Assembly (NCBI GenBank): GCA_027483345.1
Contig: JAIXUV010000115.1
Location: 1 to 48,433 of the forward strand
Direction of reading: 5' to 3'
DNA from: Verrucomicrobiales bacterium
GTDB taxonomy: Bacteria; Verrucomicrobiota; Verrucomicrobiia; Limisphaerales; UBA9464
DNA length: 48,433 nucleotides
Shown: positions 1 through 8,751 of the stretch, piece after piece
Layout of the letters: each line of letters begins with the position of its first letter
Numbering within the stretch: the first letter of the stretch is position 1
The notes under the pieces: model-generated
What the model saw: only the letters and a program-made list of their open reading frames with translations
Told to the model about the DNA's origin: nothing
Database searches by the model: none
Made by a program: the position numbers and the translations under genes

Positions 1-533
1 GTCTCGAGGTTCCGTTCCACGATGCGCTCCGATTCCTCGGGACCCGCAGCGGCCGCGATGGACTCCTCCCGCAACAGATGCAGCGTCGGATAGGGTGCCC
101 GGTTGGTGAAGTTGGTGATGTCGTCCGCCTCGGTCCCGGCGAAGCGGAACTGCGGATGGAAGCTCGCCACCTGCAGCACGCCCTCGAGGCCGGAACGTTG
201 GACACACAGCGCCACCTCGGACTGGAACAGGTTGAAGTCGAAGAAGTCCCCGAGCACCCGGGGATGTATGATCAGCGTGGTCTCGCATTGGCTGCGATCC
301 ACCCCTGCGAGGTGTCGGAGTTCCTCCTCCAGTTCGGCAAGGAGACGTCCCGTGTCCACGGCCGTGCTGACACGGTATCGGATCCGCCGATTCAGGTGCT
401 CCGCGCGGGCAAAAGGACACAGGTTCAGACCGATCACCGCCTTCTCGAGCCAATCCCGCGTCCGATCCAGAACCACGGTGTCTGAGGGCGTCCCGTCGGG
501 GCCGGGGACATTGGACTGGGTGGATGCATCCAT
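1..533 (-). CDS. DUF1415 family protein, 3' end beyond window
   Basis: This leftward gene runs off the left edge, so only its first 177 codons are visible. I translated it by hand on the complementary strand from ATG at 533. The family is recognisable from NLCPFA at residues 37-42, QVASFHPQFRF at 121-131 and APYPTLHLLRE near 146-156, which are the conserved blocks of DUF1415. The function of the family is not established. The conserved Cys-Pro-Phe-Ala near the N-terminus and the invariant His residues could form a metal or active site, but that is inference. A weak GAGAGGG lies about 12 bases before the start. The first 18 residues look like a disordered lead-in, so a slightly later start is possible. 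Confidence 0.82.
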   Translation of the reverse strand, partial: MDASTQSNVPGPDGTPSDTVVLDRTRDWLEKAVIGLNLCPFARAEHLNRRIRYRVSTAVDTGRLLAELEEELRHLAGVDRSQCETTLIIHPRVLGDFFDFNLFQSEVALCVQRSGLEGVLQVASFHPQFRFAGTEADDITNFTNRAPYPTLHLLREESIAAAAGPEESERIVERNLE

Positions 534-697
534 CTGGGCCCGATCCCTCTCATCGACCCGGGCTTCGGTGCAAGCCACGTTTGACTGGGTCATCCGACGG
601 ATCCAGTGCCACGGTCGGAGCAGTCTGGGGTTGATCAAACGTCCATCCCGGGCGATTCCATGGGCAGCACCCAGGACGGAACCATTCCAGATTCGAA

Positions 698-1423
698 ATG
701 CCCAGCGCCTCCAAAGGAAGCTCCTTTGCCGGTATCCCCACCGGACGCGAGATCATCACGGTGATCGAGCCGGAGGACATCTCCGTCCGACGGAAGTCCG
801 CTTCAAGCAAGCCGGCACTCACGATCCGGAAGCCGGAGGGAATGCCGCGCGAGGATTTCGAGGCGCTCTACGGATTCGAAAGGCTGCGCCAACACCACGC
901 AGCACAGATCCTGATCCCGGCCGGAAAGTCCCGACTCGACTGCCTTCAGGACGCCAACCTCTGCCAGACCTACCTCGAACGGCAGCCGATCCTGCCTGCG
1001 GAGCTCATTTCCCAGCTCGGCAAACGTCACGCGTTCTATCGTCGCAACTCGATACCCACCCGGATAGCCCTGCGTGCGGCGGTGCCGGAAACGGCGAACC
1101 TCCCAACGCCACGCCTGCGAAGCCTCTACTCGGACAGCCGCCTTTCGCTGCCTCCGATCGAGGATCTGCTGGTGCTCCTGGTCGCCCACTACGGCGCGAC
1201 CGCCATCCATGGAATTCCACGGGGAGTCCGCGTCCGCGCCGCTGGCGGCGTGGTGAAACTCGTCGACGAGACACTGCAGCTGCAGTTCTCCGAACCGAAC
1301 CGGGATGCCGGTGGCCCCGGCAGCATCTCGGCCGCCGTGATCCCGCTCGGCCGCACCTCGGTCAACCTCCGCCGTCGTGACTCGCTGCGGATCCGCTTTT
1401 CGGACTGGCTTCGCAGCCTTTGA
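698..1423 (+). CDS. unrecognised 241-residue protein
   Basis: I do not recognise this family. The frame has the strong third-position G/C bias of its neighbours, with many codons such as GAG, CTC, ATC and GCC, and it reads as a mixed alpha/beta soluble protein. No signal peptide or membrane segment is visible. A hydrophobic stretch near residues 149-157 (IEDLLVLLV) is followed by AHYGATAIHGIPRGV. Basic residues are frequent. Its 3' end overlaps the 3' end of the convergent DTW gene by 62 bases, so one of the two ends may be mis-set. The opposite strand also has open frames here, but their composition is poorer. The start is uncertain; a later ATG at residue 49 (MPREDFEALYGF) is also possible. 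Confidence 0.55.
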   Translation: MPSASKGSSFAGIPTGREIITVIEPEDISVRRKSASSKPALTIRKPEGMPREDFEALYGFERLRQHHAAQILIPAGKSRLDCLQDANLCQTYLERQPILPAELISQLGKRHAFYRRNSIPTRIALRAAVPETANLPTPRLRSLYSDSRLSLPPIEDLLVLLVAHYGATAIHGIPRGVRVRAAGGVVKLVDETLQLQFSEPNRDAGGPGSISAAVIPLGRTSVNLRRRDSLRIRFSDWLRSL

Positions 1424-2633
1424 CCGCCTCCGCCTCCGCGGCCTTTCCCGTCCCCTCCTCTGGGAGTCCGCGCCGCTGCTCTTCCCGCATCTGTTCCAGG
1501 AAGCCCGCCACGGCGAAAGCCGTCCGTCCGGCGCGCCCCGGCAAGCGCGTTCCCCGCTCGGGAACCCCACCCAAGGCCGCCATGGCCGCTTCCGCCGAGC
1601 CCGGCCGCCGCTTGAAGCGGTGCGCCGCCAGCAGCCGCAGGTCCATTGGGGGCGACGCCGGCCGCCACGTCTCCTGCGCCAGCTGTTCCACCGCGAAATT
1701 CCCCCATCCCGCCAGGATTCCCGACGGACCGACGAAGTCCGTCCACCGCGCCAGTTCCCCATCCACAGTCCCGCCTCCGAGCAGGTCCTCGCGGGTGACC
1801 TCCAGATGATGCGGCGCGCCAGGCGCCAAAGGCCGCCGAGGTGCCAGGAAGGCGTTGAACAGCTCTCCCGACGCAAGTCGCACCGCCGCCAGATGCACCA
1901 GCTCCGGGCGCCCGGGAACACCGCTGTCCCGACGGTGCGCATTCGCTTCCGCCGCGACCGCCACCAGATTAGGCCAGAGCGCTTCGAGATCCGGGGCCGA
2001 CGGCGAGGCCCACCAGGGATCCGCCGGCTTCAAGCGTCTTCGCGGCGGGCCGGTCCTCGCCGCAGCCGCGGCGATCTGGTGGTCGACCATCGATTCGAAC
2101 GCCTTGAGCAACGGAGCGAACCGCTCCTCATCCCGTTCCAGGGCGGCCAGGACCTCGACGACCGCCTCGATGGTGGCCACGCAATGCTCCGCCGGCTCCT
2201 TGCGGATGCGGTAGTTTCCCGGCCTCCGGGGCCGGAAGCCGATCCTCGGCAAGGCGCGCAGGGCCGGGTTCAGCGACAACATCTTCCGCGCCTGCGGCCA
2301 CGTGCCATCGATGACCAACAACGTCTCCGGCGGCCGCTCCAACGAATCCGGGGACACCGCGCCTTCACCCGGGAAAAGCAGGGCCGTTCCCGGCTGGCGT
2401 ATCAGTTCCTCGACCCGTGCGTGCCCGCCGAACTCGACACCCTCGTGCAACTCGCTGGCCAGAAGTCCCAGATGCGCCATCCGTGCCGTGCCGATCGCCA
2501 CGCGCGATTCACGGGGATGCTGCAGGAACACAACGTGGGTACGGGTCCCGACCGGCGTCAGGCCGCCACACCAGCAGGCGGAAACCGGCCGGCGACAGCG
2601 CAGGCAGGTGGGACGGGAAACGGGAACCGACAT
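1362..2633 (-). CDS. tRNA-uridine aminocarboxypropyltransferase (DTW/TapT family) with extra C-terminal domain
   Basis: The first 210 residues are a DTW-domain enzyme, the family that transfers the 3-amino-3-carboxypropyl group of S-adenosylmethionine to tRNA uridine to make acp3U. A zinc cluster (C10, C13, C20, C22) is followed by HVVFLQHPRE and the signature DGTWPQARKM at 109-118. The start at 2633 places the Cys cluster at the N-terminus as usual; the frame stays open upstream but that stretch is poor. The usual family length is about 200-250 residues. Here residues 220-385 add a second domain whose pattern (ELVHLAAVRL, GELFNAFLAP, HHLEVTREDL, ILAGWGNF) resembles a DnaQ-type exonuclease fold with most catalytic acids missing. 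The last 40 residues are low-complexity. The gene is convergent with the unrecognised gene to its left. Confidence 0.85.
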   Translation of the reverse strand: MSVPVSRPTCLRCRRPVSACWCGGLTPVGTRTHVVFLQHPRESRVAIGTARMAHLGLLASELHEGVEFGGHARVEELIRQPGTALLFPGEGAVSPDSLERPPETLLVIDGTWPQARKMLSLNPALRALPRIGFRPRRPGNYRIRKEPAEHCVATIEAVVEVLAALERDEERFAPLLKAFESMVDHQIAAAAARTGPPRRRLKPADPWWASPSAPDLEALWPNLVAVAAEANAHRRDSGVPGRPELVHLAAVRLASGELFNAFLAPRRPLAPGAPHHLEVTREDLLGGGTVDGELARWTDFVGPSGILAGWGNFAVEQLAQETWRPASPPMDLRLLAAHRFKRRPGSAEAAMAALGGVPERGTRLPGRAGRTAFAVAGFLEQMREEQRRGLPEEGTGKAAEAEAVKGCEASPKSGSAASHDGGG

Positions 2634-2769
2634 CGGGCCGCAAACCGAACCACGCCGAAGCCAGGGATTCAAGGCCGCCCCGGTTGATGTTTCCGCCCAC
2701 GCTGGTCGGCCGGGTGGGAGTCCAACGATCTGCTCGATCCGCGACTTCGGCCAAGGCATTGTTCCACGT

Positions 2770-3669
2770 ATGCACTTCCCCCGTCCCTGGCAGACACTTG
2801 CCCTGTTGACGTCCCTGTTCACCGCCCAGGCGGCCGATTCCCCCGTCATCGCTCCCGGCGCGAAGCCCGAGAAGGCGGGTTCAGGCTTCGTGTTTACCGA
2901 AGGGCCGTCCGCCGACAAGGAGGGCAACGTCTACTTCACCGACCAGCCCAACGACCGTATCGTGAAGTGGTCCGTGAAGGACAACGCCTGCACCGACTGG
3001 ATGAAGCCGTCGGGCCGCGCCAACGGCACCGCCTTCGACAAGGACGGCAACCTGCTCGTCTGCGCCGACGAGAAGAACGAGCTGTGGTCCATCTCGCCGG
3101 ACAAGAAGTCCAAGGTGCTCATCTCCGACTTCGACGGGAAGCTGCTCAACGGCCCCAACGACCTGTGGATCCGGCCGGACGGTGCGCTCTACTTCACCGA
3201 CCCGCTCTACAAGCGCGACTATTGGAAGCGGGAGGGCAAACCCGTCCAGGATTCCCAGCAGGTCTACTTCTTCGGTGCCGACCGCAAGACCCTCCGCCGC
3301 GTCACCACGGATCTCCGCCAACCCAACGGCATCGTCGGGACGCCCGACGGCAAGTCGCTCTACGTCTCCGACCTCGGCGCCCGGAAGACCTACGTGTACG
3401 ACATCCGCGAGGACGGCTCGCTCGAGAACCGGCGCCTGTTCTGCGAGCAGGGTTCCGACGGCATGACCCTCGACAACGAAGGCAACGTCTACCTCACGGG
3501 ACGCGGTGTGACGGTCTTCAACAAGGCCGGGGAACGCATCGAGCAGATCAACCTTCCCGAGGGCTGGACCGGCAACGTGAAGTTCGCGGGCAAGGACCGT
3601 AGCATCCTGTTCATCACATCCGGAAACTCGGTCTACACGGTCAAGATGCGCGTGCACGGAACCTTCTGA
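2770..3669 (+). CDS. secreted SMP-30/gluconolactonase-like protein
   Basis: This 299-residue six-bladed propeller of the SMP-30/gluconolactonase/LRE family would open sugar lactones to acids in the periplasm. A short signal peptide ends near the AQAA at residues 19-22. The family metal ligands are visible: Glu44 in FTEGPS, Asn130 in NGPNDLW, Asn186 in QPNGI and Asp230 in GSDGMTLD. The blades repeat the PDG-x-YFTD pattern. ATG at 2770 is chosen because it gives the signal peptide; no Shine-Dalgarno sequence is present. It is followed after 14 bases by a sugar dehydrogenase and then a mutarotase, which fits a role as the lactonase step of exported aldose oxidation. The exact lactone is unknown. 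Confidence 0.88.
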   Translation: MHFPRPWQTLALLTSLFTAQAADSPVIAPGAKPEKAGSGFVFTEGPSADKEGNVYFTDQPNDRIVKWSVKDNACTDWMKPSGRANGTAFDKDGNLLVCADEKNELWSISPDKKSKVLISDFDGKLLNGPNDLWIRPDGALYFTDPLYKRDYWKREGKPVQDSQQVYFFGADRKTLRRVTTDLRQPNGIVGTPDGKSLYVSDLGARKTYVYDIREDGSLENRRLFCEQGSDGMTLDNEGNVYLTGRGVTVFNKAGERIEQINLPEGWTGNVKFAGKDRSILFITSGNSVYTVKMRVHGTF

Positions 3670-3683
3670 ACGTCTCCGACTCC

Positions 3684-5414
3684 GTGAAGTTCCCCTCCCG
3701 TTCCCTGCTCGCCGCGGCCGCCTTGGGCGCCGTTGCCGCCGTCCTTCCGACCTCGGCCCAGACGCCCGACGCGGGCGCCTACCGGAACCACGCGCTCACC
3801 CGCAACGGCGACGTCGGGAACGGCCGCCGGCTCTTCTTGGCGGATCCCCGCCTGAACTGCGCGAACTGCCATTCGATGGATGGCACCGCGTCCAAGGCCG
3901 GTCCGGATCTCCAGTCGGCCGGCGACGCCTTCGGACGCCGGGACCTGATCCAATCGATCCTGCAGCCTTCCGCGACCATCTCGCCGGGCTACGGCCTGAT
4001 GACCGTGGAGACCCGCGACGGCCGCACGCTGCAGGGCACGCTCAAGAAGGCCGACGAAGCCGGAATCGAGCTGATGGGCGGCGAAGGCCAACGCGTCCGC
4101 ATCGCCACCGCCGACGTCGTCTCCCGCACCGGCAGCACCACGTCGCTCATGCCGGAGGGCCTGCAAACCTCCCTGTCCCTGCAGGAGTTCACGGACCTCG
4201 TCGAATACCTCGCCAGCCTGCGGCAACCGGCCCACTCCCTCGCCACGGCCCAAGGCATGCCGACCGAGATTCCCGAGTTGGCCACGCCGGTCGCCATCCG
4301 GCCGTTCTTCGAGCGTCCCTTCACGCTTCCACCGGGCAAGGTCCACACGGGCCTGACCTCGATCCACGCCGTCCCGGGGACGGAGGGAACGTTCCTCGTG
4401 CTCCACCAACGGGGCTTCATCTGGCGCGTGGAGAAATCGACGGCGGGTGAATACCGGTCCGACTTCCTCGACCTCACCGGAGAGGTCTTCAGCGACCGCG
4501 GACCGAACGGCCTGCTCCACCTCGCCTTCCATCCAAAGGTCCGCGCGAACCGCAGGTACTTCCTCAAGTACCAGGTCCTCGAGAAGGGCACGGTCACGAC
4601 GGTGCTCGTGGAACGGGAACTCACCGCGGACCTGAAGTCGGATTCCGGCAAACCGGGACGGCGTCTCATCGCCATTCCCAGCGTGGCCGAGGACCACAGC
4701 GGCGGCTGCGTCGACTTCGGGCCGGATGGATTCCTGTACTTCGCGATGGGAGACACCGGACCGCACCACGACCCGAACGGACACGCCCAGAACATGGGCC
4801 TGCTCCTCGGCAAGATGCTGCGGCTCGACGTCGACCACGTCCCCGCTGGGCAGGCCTACGGGATCCCTTCGGACAATCCGTTCGTCGGCCAGGCCGGTGT
4901 GCGGCCCGAGATCTGGGCCTCCGGACTTCGCAATCCGTGGCGGTTCACCTTCGACCCCGCCAACGGGGACCTCTGGGTCGCCGACGTCGGACAGGACCGC
5001 GAGGAGGAAGTCGACCTCGTCCGAAAGGGCGACAACCTCGGCTGGAACGTCCTCGAAGGCTTCGAGGCGTTCTCCAGCCAGTACCGGAAGGAAGGCAGGA
5101 CGTTCGTGCCGCCGGTGTTCGCCTACGGACGGAAGTTCGGGAACTCGATCACGGGCGGCCCGGTCTTCCGCGGCGACCCGAAGTCCACTTTCGACGGCGT
5201 CTACTTCTGCGCCGACTTCAACTCCAAGCGCCTCTTCGGCGTCCGCCAGGAGAATGGGACCCTGAAACAGGTCCACCAACTCGGCGTGTTGCCGGACCAA
5301 CCGGTCTCCTTCGGCCGCGATCACCGGGGCGGGATCCTCGCCGTCGGCTTCGCTGGAACGGTGTTCGCCATCGACCTCGATTCCACCCGCTTCGACGCCG
5401 TGAAGAAGCCGTGA
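3684..5414 (+). CDS. exported haem-c / quinoprotein glucose-sorbosone dehydrogenase fusion
   Basis: A signal peptide ends near residue 25 (TSAQ). Residues 40-180 form a Pirellula/Verrucomicrobium-type haem-binding domain with CANCH at 59-63 and a likely distal Met near 154. The rest is a soluble-quinoprotein (GSDH) beta-propeller. Its hallmarks are HSGGCVDFGPDGFLYFAMGD, RNPWRFTFD and DLWVADVGQDREEEV followed by NLGWNVLEG. Enzymes of this type oxidise aldoses with PQQ or a related cofactor, and the fused haem domain would carry electrons onward to the respiratory chain. The start is GTG at 3684, which gives a good signal peptide. It sits between a lactonase gene (14 bases upstream) and a mutarotase (62 bases downstream). 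The substrate and quinone cofactor are not proven by sequence. Confidence 0.88.
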   Translation: MKFPSRSLLAAAALGAVAAVLPTSAQTPDAGAYRNHALTRNGDVGNGRRLFLADPRLNCANCHSMDGTASKAGPDLQSAGDAFGRRDLIQSILQPSATISPGYGLMTVETRDGRTLQGTLKKADEAGIELMGGEGQRVRIATADVVSRTGSTTSLMPEGLQTSLSLQEFTDLVEYLASLRQPAHSLATAQGMPTEIPELATPVAIRPFFERPFTLPPGKVHTGLTSIHAVPGTEGTFLVLHQRGFIWRVEKSTAGEYRSDFLDLTGEVFSDRGPNGLLHLAFHPKVRANRRYFLKYQVLEKGTVTTVLVERELTADLKSDSGKPGRRLIAIPSVAEDHSGGCVDFGPDGFLYFAMGDTGPHHDPNGHAQNMGLLLGKMLRLDVDHVPAGQAYGIPSDNPFVGQAGVRPEIWASGLRNPWRFTFDPANGDLWVADVGQDREEEVDLVRKGDNLGWNVLEGFEAFSSQYRKEGRTFVPPVFAYGRKFGNSITGGPVFRGDPKSTFDGVYFCADFNSKRLFGVRQENGTLKQVHQLGVLPDQPVSFGRDHRGGILAVGFAGTVFAIDLDSTRFDAVKKP

Positions 5415-5476
5415 TTCCGACATCGCCCGACATGCCTGGGCTCCAGCCTTTCGCAAACAACTCCAGCCTCCGTCCC

Positions 5477-6562
5477 ATGCGCTCCCCATACCGACTGCTC
5501 GCCGGACTTCTGCTCTCCTCCGCCTTCGGCCTGCTCCAGGCCGCGCCCGGATTCGCCTCGGCCGGCCACGAGGACTTCGGCCGCACCCGCGGCGGCGAGC
5601 CCGTGCGGCGGATCACGCTGAAGAACCGCAAGGGCTTGTCCGCGCGGATCCTCACCTACGGCGCGATCATCCAGGAGATCAACGTCCCCGACCGCGAAGG
5701 GAACTGGACCAACGTGGTGTTGTCGACGGACACCATCGCCCAGTATGAGCGTTTCCCGGGGTCGGCGGCGGTGATTGGACGCGTCGCCAACCGCATCGCG
5801 GGCGCCCGCTTCGATCTGGACGGGGTCACCTACAACCTTGCGAAGAACAACGGCCGCCACTCCATCCACGGCGGCAACAAGGGCTTCGCCAGCGTGGTGT
5901 GGAACCTCGACGGGACCGGCGTGCGTCGCGGCGACGCCTTCGTCCGCCTTTCCTATCTCAGCGCCGACCGCGAGGAGGGTTACCCCGGCAACTTGCGCAC
6001 CACCGTCACCTACACGCTCACCGACGACAACGAGCTGCGGGTCGACTACGAGGCGGAGACCGACAAGGCCACGATCGTCAACCTGACCAACCACGCCTAC
6101 TTCAACCTCTCCGGTGGCGGGAGCTGCGTGGACAACATCCTGACGATTCCCGCCAAGCGTTACACGCCGTCCGACAACGAACTCATCCCCACCGGCGAGA
6201 TCCTTCCGGTGGAGGGAACGCCGGTGGACTTCCGGAAGCCGACCCGTGTGGGCGAACGCTTCAGCCAGCTTCGGAAAGGTCTGAACGGCTATGACCACAA
6301 CTTCGTGCTCGGAGGAAGCCGTCGGCTGAAGTTCGCGGCGAGGTTGAGCGATCCCGCCAGCGGCCGGGTCATGGAGGTGAAGACCACCCAGCCCGCGATC
6401 CAGCTCTACACCGGCAACCACCTCGGCAACACCGCGGTGTGCCTCGAGACCCAGTACTACCCGGATGCCATCCACCACGCGAACTTCCCGTCGATCGTGG
6501 TGCGTCCCGGCAAGCCGCAGAAGGACACCACGGTGTTCACCTTCCGCACGGACCGGCGATGA
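5477..6562 (+). CDS. galM: exported aldose 1-epimerase (mutarotase)
   Basis: This 361-residue galactose mutarotase-family enzyme interconverts alpha and beta anomers of aldoses. Family motifs are GRVANRI at 101-107, HSIHGG at 128-133, the catalytic His206 in TNHAYFNL and the catalytic Glu324 in CLETQYYPDA. E. coli GalM is cytosolic, but this one begins with a signal peptide (residues 1-22, RLLAGLLLSSAFGLLQA), so it should act in the periplasm. ATG at 5477 is preferred because it puts that peptide at the N-terminus; another in-frame ATG lies 45 bases upstream. It is third in a rightward run after the lactonase and sugar dehydrogenase genes and would supply the anomer the dehydrogenase prefers. 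Confidence 0.92.
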   Translation: MRSPYRLLAGLLLSSAFGLLQAAPGFASAGHEDFGRTRGGEPVRRITLKNRKGLSARILTYGAIIQEINVPDREGNWTNVVLSTDTIAQYERFPGSAAVIGRVANRIAGARFDLDGVTYNLAKNNGRHSIHGGNKGFASVVWNLDGTGVRRGDAFVRLSYLSADREEGYPGNLRTTVTYTLTDDNELRVDYEAETDKATIVNLTNHAYFNLSGGGSCVDNILTIPAKRYTPSDNELIPTGEILPVEGTPVDFRKPTRVGERFSQLRKGLNGYDHNFVLGGSRRLKFAARLSDPASGRVMEVKTTQPAIQLYTGNHLGNTAVCLETQYYPDAIHHANFPSIVVRPGKPQKDTTVFTFRTDRR

Positions 6563-6589
6563 GCTGACCGAAAGCCTTCGTCGGCCCAC

Positions 6590-6621
6590 CGATCCCGTGG
6601 TCCCGCAGCCTCACGGGATCG
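6590..6621. terminator. possible hairpin between convergent genes
   Basis: A perfect 10-bp inverted repeat, CGATCCCGTG paired with CACGGGATCG, with a 12-base loop lies between the mutarotase stop and the stop of the leftward esterase gene, which it overlaps. No T-run follows on either strand, so if it stops transcription it does so weakly. Confidence 0.35.
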
Positions 6622-8386
6622 CGGCCGCCCGGGTCAGCGTCCTGCGACGGAAGACCGCGTCGGAGGCACACACGTAGAGGTACGCTTGGTCCGGTCCGGC
6701 AAAGGCGCAGCTCACGATCCCCTTGCCTTCAGGCTTGGCGATGACACCGCCCAACCGCCCGGTCCAGTCGAACATCTGGATGCCGGCGTGCGAGGTCACG
6801 TAGGTGCGCCCGAGGGCGTCCACCGTCGAACCGTCGCCGCCGCTGTCCTTGCGTCCCGGCGGCACGACCAAGGTCATGTAGCGCTCCCCGGCGGACAGCC
6901 CGCCGTCCGCATCGACCACGAAGCTCCACACGTTGGTTCCACCGTACTCGGAGACCAGCAGGAGATCCTGCTTGGGCGAAAGGGCGATGCCATTGGGCCG
7001 GTTGATACCGCCGGCCACGACGCGCGGACGGGGCATGGCCTTTGCGGAGATCGGCACGGCCTGGACCTGGCCGGCGGCGGTGTCGGTGTAATAGACCCAG
7101 CCCGCCTTGGAGACGATCAGGTCGTTGGGCTTCACGTCGACGCCGACGTCCGTGATGGCCTTGGTGGCGGGATCGATGGCGATGATCTTCTGCTTCTCAC
7201 CCTGGGTTGCGGCATAGAGCCGTCCATCAGGACCGAACTTGAGTCCGCTCACCTTCGGCCCGCCTTCGAGCCAAGCCACCGGCTTGGATTCCCCGGCGGC
7301 CACTCGGTACAGGATGCCCTTCGGCAGGTCGCTGAAGTAGAAGTCGCCCTTGGCGTCGCCGCAGGCGCCGTCTGTGAACCCGTAGCCGTCGCCCACCTTC
7401 TCCCACGGAGCGTCGGTGCCGCCACCCGCGAGGACCTTGTTCAACGCCTCGTCGCCATTCCAGTTGTTGGTGCTCGGCTCGGGCGGACGCATCGCAGGCC
7501 TCCACAGCCAGCGCAATGCGTCGGGGAGGATCACACCGCCGTGCTTGCCGCTGTGGGAACCGTCCCCCAGCACGAACTTCGAATCGTAACCGGCGAAGGT
7601 CAGCGCGCTGGACATCTCGCGGTTCGCCAACGGCCAGTCGCCGTGCAGGTTGTTCAGGTCGTTCACGCCGTCCTGCAGGAACACGCGGAGCGGCTTGCGC
7701 TCGGTCTTGCGGATCAGCGCCGGATACACATGGCCGCCGCGGATGTTCACGAAGCTGCCGATCTGGGACAGCACCTTGCGGAACTGGTCCGGCCGCTCCC
7801 AGGCAACCGTGAAGGCGCAGATGGCCCCGGAACTCATCCCGCCGATCGCGCGGAACTCCGGGTCGTCGGTGATCTTCACACCGAACCGCTCCTTCACGTG
7901 CGGGATCAGTTCGTCGACCAGGAACCGGGCGTAGTCGCCACCGAGCGAGTCGTATTCGAAGGAACGGTTGCTCCGGTTGCCCCAACCCGCGGCGGGAGGC
8001 GCGTTCGTCCCGCGGTGCCCAGGATTGATGAAGAGCGCGATCGTCACCGGCATCTCGCCTTTTGCGATCAGGTTGTCGAACACCACCGGAACCCGCTGCG
8101 AACCCTTGTCCGACCGGTACTCATGCCCGTCCTGGAAGACCATCAAGGCGGCCGGCTTCGACCCGTCGTACTGGGACGGGATGTAGAGCCAGCATCCGCG
8201 GGTGGTGCCGGGGAAGACCTTCGAGTCGTTGAACTCGAACTCCTGCACCTTGCCCGCGGGCACCCCGGCAGCCCGTTCCAAGGACTCGCGGGACAAAGAG
8301 TAGTCGTCGGCTCCGAGCAGGCCGGCGGGAACCAGAGTCGACAGGGACAAGGCAAGGATCGCCAGGAACCGTGAGCGGGGAGACAT
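6611..8386 (-). CDS. exported esterase (enterochelin-esterase-like) fused to an SMP-30 propeller
   Basis: This 591-residue protein has a signal peptide to about residue 25 (AGLLGA) and two catalytic modules. Residues 40-300 are an alpha/beta hydrolase of the enterochelin-esterase/esterase-D type, with the nucleophile elbow GMSSG at 183-187 (Ser185), an acid candidate Asp239 or Asp243 and a His in GDGSHSGKHGG near 278-282. Residues 325-590 are an SMP-30/gluconolactonase propeller with PND near 406 and RPNGIALSP. The metal-ligand Glu of the SMP-30 family appears to be Asp (FTDGACGD instead of FTEGPSAD). ATG at 8386 is chosen for the signal peptide. It converges on the sugar-oxidation cluster. 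Release of sugar esters and hydrolysis of lactones is a reasonable but unproven role. Confidence 0.85.
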   Translation of the reverse strand: MSPRSRFLAILALSLSTLVPAGLLGADDYSLSRESLERAAGVPAGKVQEFEFNDSKVFPGTTRGCWLYIPSQYDGSKPAALMVFQDGHEYRSDKGSQRVPVVFDNLIAKGEMPVTIALFINPGHRGTNAPPAAGWGNRSNRSFEYDSLGGDYARFLVDELIPHVKERFGVKITDDPEFRAIGGMSSGAICAFTVAWERPDQFRKVLSQIGSFVNIRGGHVYPALIRKTERKPLRVFLQDGVNDLNNLHGDWPLANREMSSALTFAGYDSKFVLGDGSHSGKHGGVILPDALRWLWRPAMRPPEPSTNNWNGDEALNKVLAGGGTDAPWEKVGDGYGFTDGACGDAKGDFYFSDLPKGILYRVAAGESKPVAWLEGGPKVSGLKFGPDGRLYAATQGEKQKIIAIDPATKAITDVGVDVKPNDLIVSKAGWVYYTDTAAGQVQAVPISAKAMPRPRVVAGGINRPNGIALSPKQDLLLVSEYGGTNVWSFVVDADGGLSAGERYMTLVVPPGRKDSGGDGSTVDALGRTYVTSHAGIQMFDWTGRLGGVIAKPEGKGIVSCAFAGPDQAYLYVCASDAVFRRRTLTRAAAIP

Positions 8387-8751
8387 CGTGGGATCGTCCC
8401 CAAGCTCCCCACCAACGTGAAGCCCCAATCGGCACGAATCGCCCGTTCCCTGTTCGAGGCGCCTCCACAAAGTGTGGATGCCCCGTAAGCCGCGGATTTC
8501 CTCAGGGTATGGAGTCCCGGCATCAGCCGGCGGAAACCATCCCAACCCAAATGCCTCGGATTTCACTCCAGCCAGCCGAAGAGACACATCTCGCGGAATG
8601 GAATCTGTCGCAACCAGGGAGGGTCCCCAGCGGATTTCCAAAGGCAGGGGAACCGCACGTCGCAGAGGGTTCGTGGAGGGTGCGTCCTGGACACGAAATG
8701 GTGGCTCTCGCCGCTCGCATCCGCCCCCGGGCTGGGATATCTCCTGCGGAC
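8387..8751. other. 365-bp gap between divergent genes
   Basis: This stretch separates the leftward esterase gene from the rightward oxidoreductase. It must hold both promoters, but I see no convincing -35/-10 pair. A small inverted repeat, CCACAAAGTGTGG, lies at about 8464-8476. Frames are open on both strands but show no recognisable protein. If the oxidoreductase starts at the ATG at 8698 rather than the GTG at 8752, the gap is 54 bp shorter. Confidence 0.4.
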
